From contig CACJJL010000006.1 of NCBI GenBank assembly GCA_902593735.1, positions 23,543 to 87,542 of the forward strand: DNA of 64,000 nucleotides. Direction: 5' to 3'. Shown here piece by piece: positions 51,173 through 59,821 of this stretch. The DNA comes from an uncultured SAR116 cluster alpha proteobacterium (GTDB lineage: Bacteria > Pseudomonadota > Alphaproteobacteria > Puniceispirillales > Marisalimonadaceae). The notes beneath the pieces were generated by a model. It ran no database searches, was not told the origin of the DNA, and saw only the letters and a list, made by a program, of their open reading frames with translations. The number at the start of each line of letters is the position of its first letter. Positions within the stretch are counted from its first letter, which is position 1. Made by a program: the position numbers and the translations under genes.

Positions 51173-52147
51173 TTAAGGCTCCAAATACACACTTCCACCA
51201 CCTCTTCTAGATTCTAACATATTATGAGCTAAGTTAGCATCTTTAAGTTTGAACGGCTGAAATTCTGGTAATGTTATTTTATTATTTTTGAATGCTTGGA
51301 AAACTGAATCAGCCATTTTTTTGTATAAAGCTGAGTTAGAAATATAATCAAACAAAATTGGTCTCGAAATTGTAAGGGATTTCCCAGCTAAAATAGACAT
51401 TGAAATTGGGTCAAGAGGTCCTGATGATTGTCCAAAATTTATTAAATGTCCACAGACTTTAATACTCTTTAAAGAATTTTCAAATGTATCTTTGCCAACT
51501 GAATCAAAAATTTTATCTACACCCTCACCATTTGTCAGTTCCATTACTGTTGCCACAAAATCTTCTTGATGATATGTAAGTGTATGATCACATCCATAAG
51601 ATTTTGCTGTAATAATTTTCTCTTTACTTCCAACAGTACCAATAACAACAGCTCCTTTTGATTTAGCCCATTGAGAAAAAATTCTTCCAACACCGCCAGT
51701 GGCTGCAGTGATTAAAATTGTATCAGAAGCATTTAATTTAGTAACCTCTTCAATTAACATTTGTACTGTAATTGCTCTTGAGAAATTTGTTGCAATCATT
51801 TCATCTGAAATAAAATTAGGAATTTTAACAGCAAGATTTTTATCCAAGTTTCTCTGGCTTGAATACGCTCCATAATTTTTAGTGATGTATGCTATTTTAT
51901 CTCCTTTTTTAAAGTCTTCTATACTTGCTCCTGTTTCTTCTATGATACCAACTGCTTCAAGGCCTGGTATTCCAGGAAGCTCTAGTGTTTTGTAAAGCCC
52001 TGATCTGACATAAATATCATGGAAATGAACGCCTATTGCTGTTTGTCTTATGAGGAGTTCATTTTCTTTTGGTTTTTTGATTTTAATGTCTTCTAATTTT
52101 AAAACATCAGAATTACCGTATTCTCTTAAGACTATTGCTTTGGCCAT
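51173..52147 (-). CDS. quinone oxidoreductase (zeta-crystallin-like)
   Basis: GVHFHDIYVRSGLY...PGLEAVG; TAATGGVGRIFSQWAKSKGA. Confidence 0.93.
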   Translation of the reverse strand: MAKAIVLREYGNSDVLKLEDIKIKKPKENELLIRQTAIGVHFHDIYVRSGLYKTLELPGIPGLEAVGIIEETGASIEDFKKGDKIAYITKNYGAYSSQRNLDKNLAVKIPNFISDEMIATNFSRAITVQMLIEEVTKLNASDTILITAATGGVGRIFSQWAKSKGAVVIGTVGSKEKIITAKSYGCDHTLTYHQEDFVATVMELTNGEGVDKIFDSVGKDTFENSLKSIKVCGHLINFGQSSGPLDPISMSILAGKSLTISRPILFDYISNSALYKKMADSVFQAFKNNKITLPEFQPFKLKDANLAHNMLESRRGGGSVYLEP

Positions 52148-52243
52148 TTATACCTCAATACTTTTATTACATAAAAATTTTTAAACTCAGTAGTATCATA
52201 TAAAAAATTTGAATTTTTTGTAATCAGTTTATAGAATATTTTT

Positions 52244-52540
52244 ATGTCTATAATGAGAATAACAGTTAGAACATTCCAAAACGAACAACATGCTGAAATG
52301 TTTATTGCTATCTCTCAAAAGATTTATGAAGATGCGCTTAAAGAAAAACTTAAAGTAAATTTTACAATGATACAAAATACCTCACTTAAAAACCAAGTAA
52401 CGAGTATCTGGAAATATGACGATGAAAAACATCTGAAGGAAATTAGGTCTTATTTATCAAAACATAATTCCATACCAAATTCTTTATCCCCCAAAGAAGT
52501 TGTTTATAGCGGGGAGGTTATAGTTGACTCAAATTCTTAA
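52244..52540 (+). CDS. hypothetical protein (ferredoxin-like/dimeric barrel fold suspected)
   Basis: 98-aa complete ORF. Confidence 0.55.
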   Translation: MSIMRITVRTFQNEQHAEMFIAISQKIYEDALKEKLKVNFTMIQNTSLKNQVTSIWKYDDEKHLKEIRSYLSKHNSIPNSLSPKEVVYSGEVIVDSNS

Positions 52541-52544
52541 ATTC

Positions 52545-52925
52545 TTATAAAAAGTTAAAACTCATTATTATTAAACATATAAGAGAAATGGCCCAAATGC
52601 ATGTCCTTACATAGTTTATTCCAACAATATATACTGGAACATAAATTATTCTTGCTAATAACCACATCATTGCTAGCAAAGAGTTATCTACATCATTGAT
52701 AATTGATAAAAGCATTAATCCAATAAATATTGGTAGTGTTTCAAATAAATTTTTTAATGACCTATTAGCTCTATCTATATATTTCGAAGTATTTGCTACA
52801 TTATCTCTGGAAGAGAATAAATAAGATAATTTTACATTATTTGTTAACAGGCTTATTAGTACAGGAATGGTAATTTGGATTAGAACTAATAAAAAAGATA
52901 ATATCAGAATACTCGTTAGCGTCAT
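52545..52925 (-). CDS. MAPEG family protein
   Basis: RANRSLKNLFETLPIFIGLML; ARIIYVPVYIVGINYVRT. Confidence 0.85.
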   Translation of the reverse strand: MTLTSILILSFLLVLIQITIPVLISLLTNNVKLSYLFSSRDNVANTSKYIDRANRSLKNLFETLPIFIGLMLLSIINDVDNSLLAMMWLLARIIYVPVYIVGINYVRTCIWAISLICLIIMSFNFL

Positions 52926-52938
52926 TTTTGTCTCCAGG

Positions 52939-53106
52939 TTACTGTTTTGATTGATATAACTTCAATTTGTTAATAAGAACATTTATATATTCCTTAGATT
53001 CAGCTAATTCACTTTTTAATCTTCTGTTTTGTTCTTCAAGAAAATAATTTTGTCTTTTTAGCCACTCATCTTGGCTAATTTCTTTTGGATAATCTCGTTT
53101 GGTCAT
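52939..53106 (-). CDS. unannotated 55-aa coiled-coil protein
   Basis: MTKRDYPKEISQDEWLKRQNYFLEEQNRRLKSELAESKEYINVLINKLKLYQSKQ; absent from ORF track. Confidence 0.55.
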   Translation of the reverse strand: MTKRDYPKEISQDEWLKRQNYFLEEQNRRLKSELAESKEYINVLINKLKLYQSKQ

Positions 53107-53143
53107 TGCGGTCTCGAATTTAAAATTTCTTTAAATTTAAATG

Positions 53144-53326
53144 CTAATTAGATTTGAATTCATTATCTTCTTCATTTGGATCTTTAGTAAGGTAAACTCC
53201 AAAGCAGAAGCCACCAATAGCAAAAAAATTTATTACAAAATTAGGTTCAACTAAATCTATCCATCTTAATATGCCCCATATCAATGCAGATGCAACAATA
53301 ATCCAGCCAATAATTTGTTTTTTCAT
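53144..53326 (-). CDS. small two-TM hypothetical protein
   Basis: MKKQIIGWIIVASALIWGILRWIDLVEPNFVINFFAIGGFCFGVYLTKDPNEEDNEFKSN. Confidence 0.6.
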   Translation of the reverse strand: MKKQIIGWIIVASALIWGILRWIDLVEPNFVINFFAIGGFCFGVYLTKDPNEEDNEFKSN

Positions 53327-53431
53327 TTTTCCAAATATATTTCAGTTTTATTAAATCAAAAAATTGATAAACTTTTATTACAAATAAAATCAAGTTAATT
53401 ATCATTATAAAACGTAATTTTCTTATTTAGT

Positions 53432-53974
53432 ATGAATATTTTTAAATTTATTTTTCTTTTCTTTATTTTAACTCAAGAAGCAGTAGGTAATACGATATTT
53501 AAAGACAATTTTGAAAATCCAAAAAAGTGGCAATTTATTTCAGATCAAGTTATGGGTGGTATTTCTTCGGGTAAAGTTGAATTTTTTAATGAGAACAATA
53601 ATTTGTATGCACATTTGACTGGTAACGTTTCCACGGAAAATAACGGTGGTTTCATTCAGATTAGAAGAAAACTTGAAAAATCAAGTTTAAAGGGCGCGAA
53701 ATTTATTGAGATAACTGCAAAAGGTAATAACCAAAATTATTTTATTCACTTGAGAACTACTAGAACTTTACTACCGTGGCAATATTATCAAATTAGTTTT
53801 AAAGTTGTTAATGATTTCAAAATATTTAAATTACCAATTAATGAATTTAAAAGGTCTAGTGTTTTCTTATCTAAACAAATTAACCCTGAAAACATTACAT
53901 CTGTAGGAGTTGTTGCATTTGGGAGGGATCATTCAGCAGATATTTATATTAAAGAAATTAATTTTATAGATTAA
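53432..53974 (+). CDS. CIA30 family protein
   Basis: WQFISDQVMGGISSGKVEF...NGGFIQIRRKL; FGRDHSADIYIKEI. Confidence 0.82.
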   Translation: MNIFKFIFLFFILTQEAVGNTIFKDNFENPKKWQFISDQVMGGISSGKVEFFNENNNLYAHLTGNVSTENNGGFIQIRRKLEKSSLKGAKFIEITAKGNNQNYFIHLRTTRTLLPWQYYQISFKVVNDFKIFKLPINEFKRSSVFLSKQINPENITSVGVVAFGRDHSADIYIKEINFID

Positions 53975-53985
53975 ATCTAATATAT

Positions 53986-54180
53986 TTACTTTAGTAACGT
54001 TGCCCTTTTAAATTCTACTTTCTTTGGTCTAATCGTAAAAAATCTAGAAATTCTGTGTTGTTCTAATGCTTCATCAATTATACCCTGGAGGTTACCCAAT
54101 TCTCCTTCTATAGGTTGGCTGTTCCATTCTCTTTTATCTACTAAAAGCGTAATAATATATTTTTGTTTTTTATTAGTCAT
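53986..54180 (-). CDS. hypothetical protein
   Basis: 64-aa ORF immediately downstream of the metallopeptidase gene. Confidence 0.5.
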   Translation of the reverse strand: MTNKKQKYIITLLVDKREWNSQPIEGELGNLQGIIDEALEQHRISRFFTIRPKKVEFKRATLLK

Positions 54181-54182
54181 AA

Positions 54183-54860
54183 TTATCTAATTCTTGAAAG
54201 TAATAACCAAATAAATCTTAGAGATACAAAGTTTCTTATAACTCCAATAACATAGGTAAAAGCAGCAGCTTTTAGAATAGATTGACAAGCATCGTGATAC
54301 TCTTCTGGAACTTTACTTTTAATTATAGGCAAAGCTCTATTAAAACTAGCATCTAATTCAACTTCTAAAGTTATTAAATGAATTATTACGCCTATTATAA
54401 GTGATAATAACACTAATATTAGACAAACTTTTATTAATGAATAAGAACCAGTTGCAAGGATTGTCGGTATACCCATTAATAATAACCCGCTACCTAACTG
54501 TGAGATCCATGCTGTATTCTTAACAAGGCATGTCCTCTGTTCAAGTGGTTTATATTTTTCATGATGTTGCATTGCATGGCCAATTTCGTGGCAGACAATT
54601 GATATTGCAGTAAGACTTTTTCGAGAAAGACGATTTTCTGAAACTTTTACTTTTTTTTCATTAAGATCATAATGATCTATACTTAGAGATTTTTCAATTT
54701 TAACCTCATTTAATCCAAGCTCATTAAGAATAATTTTGCCAAACTCTAATCCAGTAAAAGGCATATTTACTAGTACTTTGTCATTTTTAGTAAATACGTA
54801 ATTTAGCCATGTCATTGGAGCGATTGATAGTATTAGTAATAATGTTATATAAAATATCAT
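54183..54860 (-). CDS. zinc metallopeptidase (YugP-like)
   Basis: CHEIGHAMQHHEKYKPLEQR; membrane helices. Confidence 0.85.
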   Translation of the reverse strand: MIFYITLLLILSIAPMTWLNYVFTKNDKVLVNMPFTGLEFGKIILNELGLNEVKIEKSLSIDHYDLNEKKVKVSENRLSRKSLTAISIVCHEIGHAMQHHEKYKPLEQRTCLVKNTAWISQLGSGLLLMGIPTILATGSYSLIKVCLILVLLSLIIGVIIHLITLEVELDASFNRALPIIKSKVPEEYHDACQSILKAAAFTYVIGVIRNFVSLRFIWLLLSRIR

Positions 54861-54946
54861 TTTGTAGAATAAGGCAGATGTTTTTATTTCATTAAATTAT
54901 ATAATTGGTAATTTTTTTATTTTATTCAACTATCAACCAAAATTTA

Positions 54947-55369
54947 TTAGTCACATTTAATTTTTTGTTCTAAAATTTCTTTTTTCCTTAAAGGCATTTT
55001 GTCTATAATATCATAAATATTTTTTAATAATGAGATGTCTGACGAATATGATTTTATTTGGCCATCATATCCAATCAACCACATTCCATAATTATTTTTA
55101 AATTTTTCTGAAATTACATACTTTTTTACTTCATCTCCTACTATTCTAACATAATGTAAATTTCTGTTGTCATTTTCACAATTATTTTCCTTAAAAAAAT
55201 TATCGGTTTCATTGATGAAATAGACGTATTTTGATTTTGAAATAAAAAGGACTAATCTTTTTTCCCACGCAAATGAATTGATATAATCTTCCAATATTAT
55301 TTTTTGGGAAGCATAGCACATTGAATTAAATGGTATCGAAATCATTAAAAAAGTTAATATTTTTTTCAT
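54947..55369 (-). CDS. secreted DUF4174-like protein
   Basis: MKKILTFLMISIPFNSMCYA signal; AWEKRLVLFISK; MWLIGYDGQIKSYSS; start set at internal ATG. Confidence 0.6.
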   Translation of the reverse strand: MKKILTFLMISIPFNSMCYASQKIILEDYINSFAWEKRLVLFISKSKYVYFINETDNFFKENNCENDNRNLHYVRIVGDEVKKYVISEKFKNNYGMWLIGYDGQIKSYSSDISLLKNIYDIIDKMPLRKKEILEQKIKCD

Positions 55370-55385
55370 ATTTAATTTATACATT

Positions 55386-55718
55386 TCATTTTGATAGATT
55401 AACAGATGCTTCAACCCATTTTAAAAAATCTTTATTGCCGTTAGAAACATCAATTTTAAGTATACATGGTGTTTCGTATACATGATTTTTAATAATTAAC
55501 TTTTCAAGCAAATCATATTTATTAACTAATGTTTTTAATAGTAAAACAGTTTCCTTTTCCAACTTTACTTCCCCTTTCCATTCAAACATGGAATGAGTTT
55601 CTGGAAAGATATTAGCACAAGCAATTAATTTGTCTTTAAGAGCCAGTTCCGCTATCAATTCAGCTTGCTCAAAATTCTCAACTGTAACATATACAAAACA
55701 AAAATCATATTTAGTCAT
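55386..55718 (-). CDS. cutA: divalent cation tolerance protein CutA
   Basis: VYVTVENFEQAELIAELALKDKLIACANIFPETHSMFEWKGEV. Confidence 0.92.
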   Translation of the reverse strand: MTKYDFCFVYVTVENFEQAELIAELALKDKLIACANIFPETHSMFEWKGEVKLEKETVLLLKTLVNKYDLLEKLIIKNHVYETPCILKIDVSNGNKDFLKWVEASVNLSK

Positions 55719-56069
55719 AAAGAAAGTTTAAACTGATTTTTAATTAATCGTAAAGAGTAATAAAAATTTTCAAGATCTAATTTATTTCATGTACTAAAAT
55801 GTGTTATAATAATTTATGAAAAAAGAAAACGATATGCTTAATTAATTTTAAGCTGAAGTAAAACTAAAATCTAAGAAAAGCTATTTATTTAACTCTTATC
55901 TGAAAAAACTAATAATATTAATGATAAAATTGCATTAATAAAATTTAAGTATAAAGACGATAATCAACAGCTCATTAAAAGCATTAAAAATTTAATGAAA
56001 AAAATTAAGTAAATTTATTTTATACATATGCATACATATTATGTATAAAAATACGTTGATCTGTGTTTT

Positions 56070-56243
56070 TTAATCCTTTTCAGATTTTTTTAGTTGGGTA
56101 ACATAAATTGAATAGCAAAAACCAAAAATAGCAGCAACGTCTACCCAATTAAAAGATGCATCTGACCAACCTATGATTCTGTAAATACCATATAGCAAAC
56201 ATACAATTCCAAGTAACCAATTTTGAGCATATTTAAAATCCAT
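56070..56243 (-). CDS. unannotated 57-aa two-TM protein, resembles 53144-53326 product
   Basis: MDFKYAQNWLLGIVCLLYGIYRIIGWSDASFNWVDVAAIFGFCYSIYVTQLKKSEKD. Confidence 0.55.
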   Translation of the reverse strand: MDFKYAQNWLLGIVCLLYGIYRIIGWSDASFNWVDVAAIFGFCYSIYVTQLKKSEKD

Positions 56244-56290
56244 ATCAATCTCTTATTTGTTAAATTTCTGATCCAAAATTTAAGTTAAAT

Positions 56291-56668
56291 TTATTTTAAA
56301 TAATTATTTGTTAAACTTGGAGGATATATCTTCCACATCAATAATGTCCATCCTAAAAATATAAAATATAAAAATATAAAAAATATAGTTGGAAAGTCCC
56401 AGTAAATAATTTTTTCAATCCAAAAAGAAATAAAAGATTTGTTATTACTTATTCCACGAAGATTATTTTCAATAGAAGTCAAAGGACAAGTTATTCCAAA
56501 AAGTGTTTCGAGTGTCACTAAAAACATTAAACCACAATGAACTAATCTTAATTTATAACTTTTGATCCAAATCCAATTATAAAAATAACCAATTGGTATC
56601 AATACAAAACCAATTGTAATAAATATCACAATAAAAAAATGTAAAATTAAAACTATGTCAGCAAGCAA
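56291..56668 (-). CDS. DUF2784 family membrane protein
   Basis: MLADIVLILHFFIVIFITIGF; GITCPLTSIENNLR; WTLLMWKIYPP. Confidence 0.8.
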   Translation of the reverse strand: MLADIVLILHFFIVIFITIGFVLIPIGYFYNWIWIKSYKLRLVHCGLMFLVTLETLFGITCPLTSIENNLRGISNNKSFISFWIEKIIYWDFPTIFFIFLYFIFLGWTLLMWKIYPPSLTNNYLK

Positions 56669-56775
56669 AGATCAAACCCCTATATAATATAAACTTGAAT
56701 AATAAATTTTTGTCAAAAATAATTAAGTAAAATTTTTGCTTATTAGTTTTTATTAGGATAAGTTATTATATTGTA

Positions 56776-57324
56776 ATGTGCGGTAGGTTTGTTATTTCAT
56801 CAAAAAATGCATTCAATTTAAAATATGATATTTCATATAATGTATGTCCGTCACAATTTGTACCGGTAAAAACTCAAGAAAAATCTCAGTTAATGAAATG
56901 GTCATATTCTCCATTGTGGAAAAAAGATATGAACTTAATCAATTGTCGTTATGAAAACATGAATGAAAAACCATCATTTAGAAATGCAAAAAGATGTATA
57001 ATTTTTAACAATGGTTGGTATGAGTGGCAAAGAAAAGATAATAAAAAAATACCCTATTATCATTATTCTAAAACCAATTATTTCGCTGGTCTATATAATG
57101 AAATTGGTTGTTTAATTTTGACAAGAAATTCTATAGATCAAATAAATCATATACATCATAGACAACCTGTATTATTGGAAGAATATGAAATTTCATTATT
57201 CCTATCTGGAGATAATATTTTTAACAGTAAAGCAAACAATGATATAAATTTTTATCGTGTTTCTATGGATGTAAATAATCCAAATAATAATAACCCATTA
57301 TTAATAGATTTTTATGAAACATAA
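56776..57324 (+). CDS. SRAP (HMCES/YedK) family abasic-site sensor protein
   Basis: MCGRFVIS with catalytic Cys2; INCRYENMNEKPSFRNAKRCIIFNNGWYEW; HHRQPVLL. Confidence 0.9.
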   Translation: MCGRFVISSKNAFNLKYDISYNVCPSQFVPVKTQEKSQLMKWSYSPLWKKDMNLINCRYENMNEKPSFRNAKRCIIFNNGWYEWQRKDNKKIPYYHYSKTNYFAGLYNEIGCLILTRNSIDQINHIHHRQPVLLEEYEISLFLSGDNIFNSKANNDINFYRVSMDVNNPNNNNPLLIDFYET

Positions 57325-57399
57325 GATAAAAATTTAATTAAATTTTTAATTTCAAAATATAACTTGAAAAAACTTTATTCTTGAATTAAGTATAATATC

Positions 57400-57546
57400 A
57401 TGTGTATAGGTTCAACATCTAGTTTTTTTTCTACTTTCATTTTAGCACTAGCTTCATTTATATGTATTTGGAATTATTCTAAAATTAAAGAGAACATGAA
57501 AAAAATACTTTCAAAGCATTTTTCAAAAAAACCAAATCTACAATAA
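57400..57546 (+). CDS. unannotated 48-aa single-TM protein
   Basis: MCIGSTSSFFSTFILALASFICIWNYSKIKENMKKILSKHFSKKPNLQ. Confidence 0.45.
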   Translation: MCIGSTSSFFSTFILALASFICIWNYSKIKENMKKILSKHFSKKPNLQ

Positions 57547-57564
57547 AAAGCATAAACTTAATAA

Positions 57565-57810
57565 ATGTTAAAAATTATCATTTTTTTAGTTATTATTTTT
57601 TCGATAGCTTACTTATTATTTAATTTATTTATTTCTAAAAGAAAAGATGGAAATGCTAAACTAATCATTCCAATAACACTAACACTATTAATTTTAATGA
57701 TCATATTTTTTATTTTGCCCAGATTTGGAATTAATCCTGTAGCTTTATTTCAAACTATTTCAGCTAAAATCATTCCATTTCTTTCAATGATAAGAGGAAT
57801 TATCAGTTGA
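57565..57810 (+). CDS. small two-TM hypothetical protein
   Basis: 81-aa ORF, TM segments. Confidence 0.55.
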   Translation: MLKIIIFLVIIFSIAYLLFNLFISKRKDGNAKLIIPITLTLLILMIIFFILPRFGINPVALFQTISAKIIPFLSMIRGIIS

Positions 57811-57831
57811 AATTAAGTAAGTAATTTTCAT

Positions 57832-58413
57832 TCAAATTTTATTACTAACTTTTTTATTATTTTTAAAATAACCAGAATAATCTTCATATAAAAAACCCGA
57901 TGTTGAAAAATACTCCCAATAACCTTCTTTTGTTCCATTTTTATAATTCCCTTGATATTTTAATTTTCCATTATAATGATAAGCAATCCAGTATCCTGAT
58001 TTTTTCCCATTCTTAAATTTACCTTTATAATTAATTGTACCATTATCAAAGAGACGTATCCATGGACCTTCTTCAAGATCATTTTTATATTGACCTTTTT
58101 CTATTAAATGACCTTCATTGTTGTATGTAATCCATGAGCCGTTTTTTTTTCCATTTTTATAATTAGTTACCGAGAATAATTGTCCATTGATATAATATCT
58201 AACCCATGTTCCTTCCTTCTTCCCATTTTGGATATGGCCTACAAAGTTACCAGTTATATTTCCACTAAATGGGATATTAGTATTTTTTTTATAATAAATT
58301 CCTTTTTTCCAAATTAAATCGCCTATTGTTTCGCTATGTACAGATCGAGTTATAAAAAAAATTAAAAATGTTAAAAAAAACATCAAAAAAGATTTTATAT
58401 AAACTGAAATCAT
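57832..58413 (-). CDS. secreted MORN-repeat (toxin-antitoxin YwqK-like) protein
   Basis: Repeats of NGKKNGSWITYNNEGHLIEKGQYKNDLEEGPW type; N-terminal signal/TM. Confidence 0.8.
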   Translation of the reverse strand: MISVYIKSFLMFFLTFLIFFITRSVHSETIGDLIWKKGIYYKKNTNIPFSGNITGNFVGHIQNGKKEGTWVRYYINGQLFSVTNYKNGKKNGSWITYNNEGHLIEKGQYKNDLEEGPWIRLFDNGTINYKGKFKNGKKSGYWIAYHYNGKLKYQGNYKNGTKEGYWEYFSTSGFLYEDYSGYFKNNKKVSNKI

Positions 58414-58416
58414 TGT

Positions 58417-58779
58417 TTAAATCCATTCATTATCAGGAGCTGTCAAATTTCCTCCTATATTGCCGGTGTTTAATACCCCTTTGGGTTCAACTAACATAAT
58501 TTGACATTCGTCTTTTGAGGTTGGTTTATGATCTACCCCTTTTGGCACTACTATCATTTCACCCTCATTAACTTCTATGATTTCTGTGTCAAATTCTATT
58601 TTCATACTACCTTTAATTACTATAAAAACTTCATCTGTATCAGAATGATGATGTTTAATAAATTCACCTTTTATTTTAACCAATTTAAAATGATAATTAT
58701 TCATCTCAGATATTACTTTTGGAGACCAGTAATCATCAAATTTATTGAATTTAGAATTTATATTTATTGGTTTTGCCAT
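58417..58779 (-). CDS. cupin domain protein
   Basis: KGEFIKHHHSDTDEVFIVIKGSMKIEFD; GEMIVVPKGVDHKP. Confidence 0.9.
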   Translation of the reverse strand: MAKPININSKFNKFDDYWSPKVISEMNNYHFKLVKIKGEFIKHHHSDTDEVFIVIKGSMKIEFDTEIIEVNEGEMIVVPKGVDHKPTSKDECQIMLVEPKGVLNTGNIGGNLTAPDNEWI

Positions 58780-58839
58780 ATAGTAAATTAAAACAAATTT
58801 AAATTTAGAGGTAAAGATTTTTTAATATTTTGGTTATAA

Positions 58840-59049
58840 TTAAAAAAAACTTCTTTCTTTCCTGGACTTCAACAAACCGATTGAAACAAATTTTCCTGAT
58901 TTTGATTTAAATGTTTTTTTAAAAATTTGACTACACTCAAATGCACATTTAGCACATAGAAAAAAATAATCATTATCATTTTTCTCGTATTTACAATTAA
59001 ATAACCTTTTAAAAGGAAGATTGCATTTTGAACAATAATTATATTTCAT
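58840..59049 (-). CDS. small zinc-ribbon-like protein (paralogue A)
   Basis: CSKC-x9-C-x12-CAKC. Confidence 0.65.
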   Translation of the reverse strand: MKYNYCSKCNLPFKRLFNCKYEKNDNDYFFLCAKCAFECSQIFKKTFKSKSGKFVSIGLLKSRKERSFF

Positions 59050-59075
59050 AACTGCATGGTATTTAATTAATTGTT

Positions 59076-59363
59076 TTAAATTTCATTTTTTTCTTCCTTC
59101 TCAAAAATATAGTAAGATCCAATAGACCCTATTATAATTGCAATGATTAGTTCTGTATAACCTTTCGAAATTAAAGTTTGAAAAAGTAACCAAGGTATTA
59201 TTAGAGCGCTTATTGGAATTATAATTAATATTTTAATTTTCCATTCGATATGTTGGTAACATAATTTTGCGTTTCTAAAAATCCATTGTATGAGACCAAA
59301 AATTAAAACTCCTAAAATTATAAACATACAAAATATAAATATTTTAAAGATAATATATTCCAT
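59076..59363 (-). CDS. small membrane protein
   Basis: Hydrophobic; start set at MEYIIFKIF to avoid overlap with the upstream ORF. Confidence 0.55.
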   Translation of the reverse strand: MEYIIFKIFIFCMFIILGVLIFGLIQWIFRNAKLCYQHIEWKIKILIIIPISALIIPWLLFQTLISKGYTELIIAIIIGSIGSYYIFEKEEKNEI

Positions 59364-59371
59364 TATATCAG

Positions 59372-59605
59372 TTAATTTGATACATGATATGTAGATTCTA
59401 TTTTCTTTAAATGTGATTGACATTTTATAAAAAATTTTATGTTTTGGAATTGAGATCTAAAATCATTACCATTAAAATGCTGATGATATCTTATGCAATT
59501 GCCACAAAGGTAAGTCCAATTTTTCTTAAGGTAGTTTTTTTTACAACTCCAAACAATTTTATAAGGATCAAAACATTCTTTACAAAAACTATTTAACTTA
59601 AACAT
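59372..59605 (-). CDS. small zinc-ribbon-like protein (paralogue B)
   Basis: CKEC-x9-C-x12-CGNC, identical cysteine spacing to paralogue A. Confidence 0.65.
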   Translation of the reverse strand: MFKLNSFCKECFDPYKIVWSCKKNYLKKNWTYLCGNCIRYHQHFNGNDFRSQFQNIKFFIKCQSHLKKIESTYHVSN

Positions 59606-59608
59606 TTT

Positions 59609-59701
59609 TTAAAAACTCCACTGATTAAACCAATATGACATAGTTGGAAAAAAAACAAAAATTACAAATAAAATTATTAAAATAAATCCCCATTTATTCA
59701 T
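59609..59701 (-). CDS. unannotated 30-aa single-TM peptide
   Basis: MNKWGFILIILFVIFVFFPTMSYWFNQWSF, ends 3 nt before the next start. Confidence 0.4.
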   Translation of the reverse strand: MNKWGFILIILFVIFVFFPTMSYWFNQWSF

Positions 59702-59821
59702 CTACGATCCTAAACTCAAAAAATAATCAAAATAATCTATTGAACACATCATTTAATTTGGCAGTTTTATCTAAAACTTAAAAGGATTTTTATTCTTTTA
59801 AATATAATTATAATTTAGCTT

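Noticed and set aside
55800-56012. Coding-like stretch (LSEKTNNINDKIALIKFKYKDDNQQLIKSIKNLMKKIK) in the cutA upstream gap
   Set aside because: Multiple stops, no usable start, low-complexity Lys/Asn/Ile composition; not distinguishable from chance in AT-rich DNA
57832-58413. Toxin-antitoxin antitoxin call for the MORN-repeat protein
   Set aside because: YwqK-like MORN repeats are often auto-annotated as antitoxin components, but there is no partner toxin and the protein has a secretion signal
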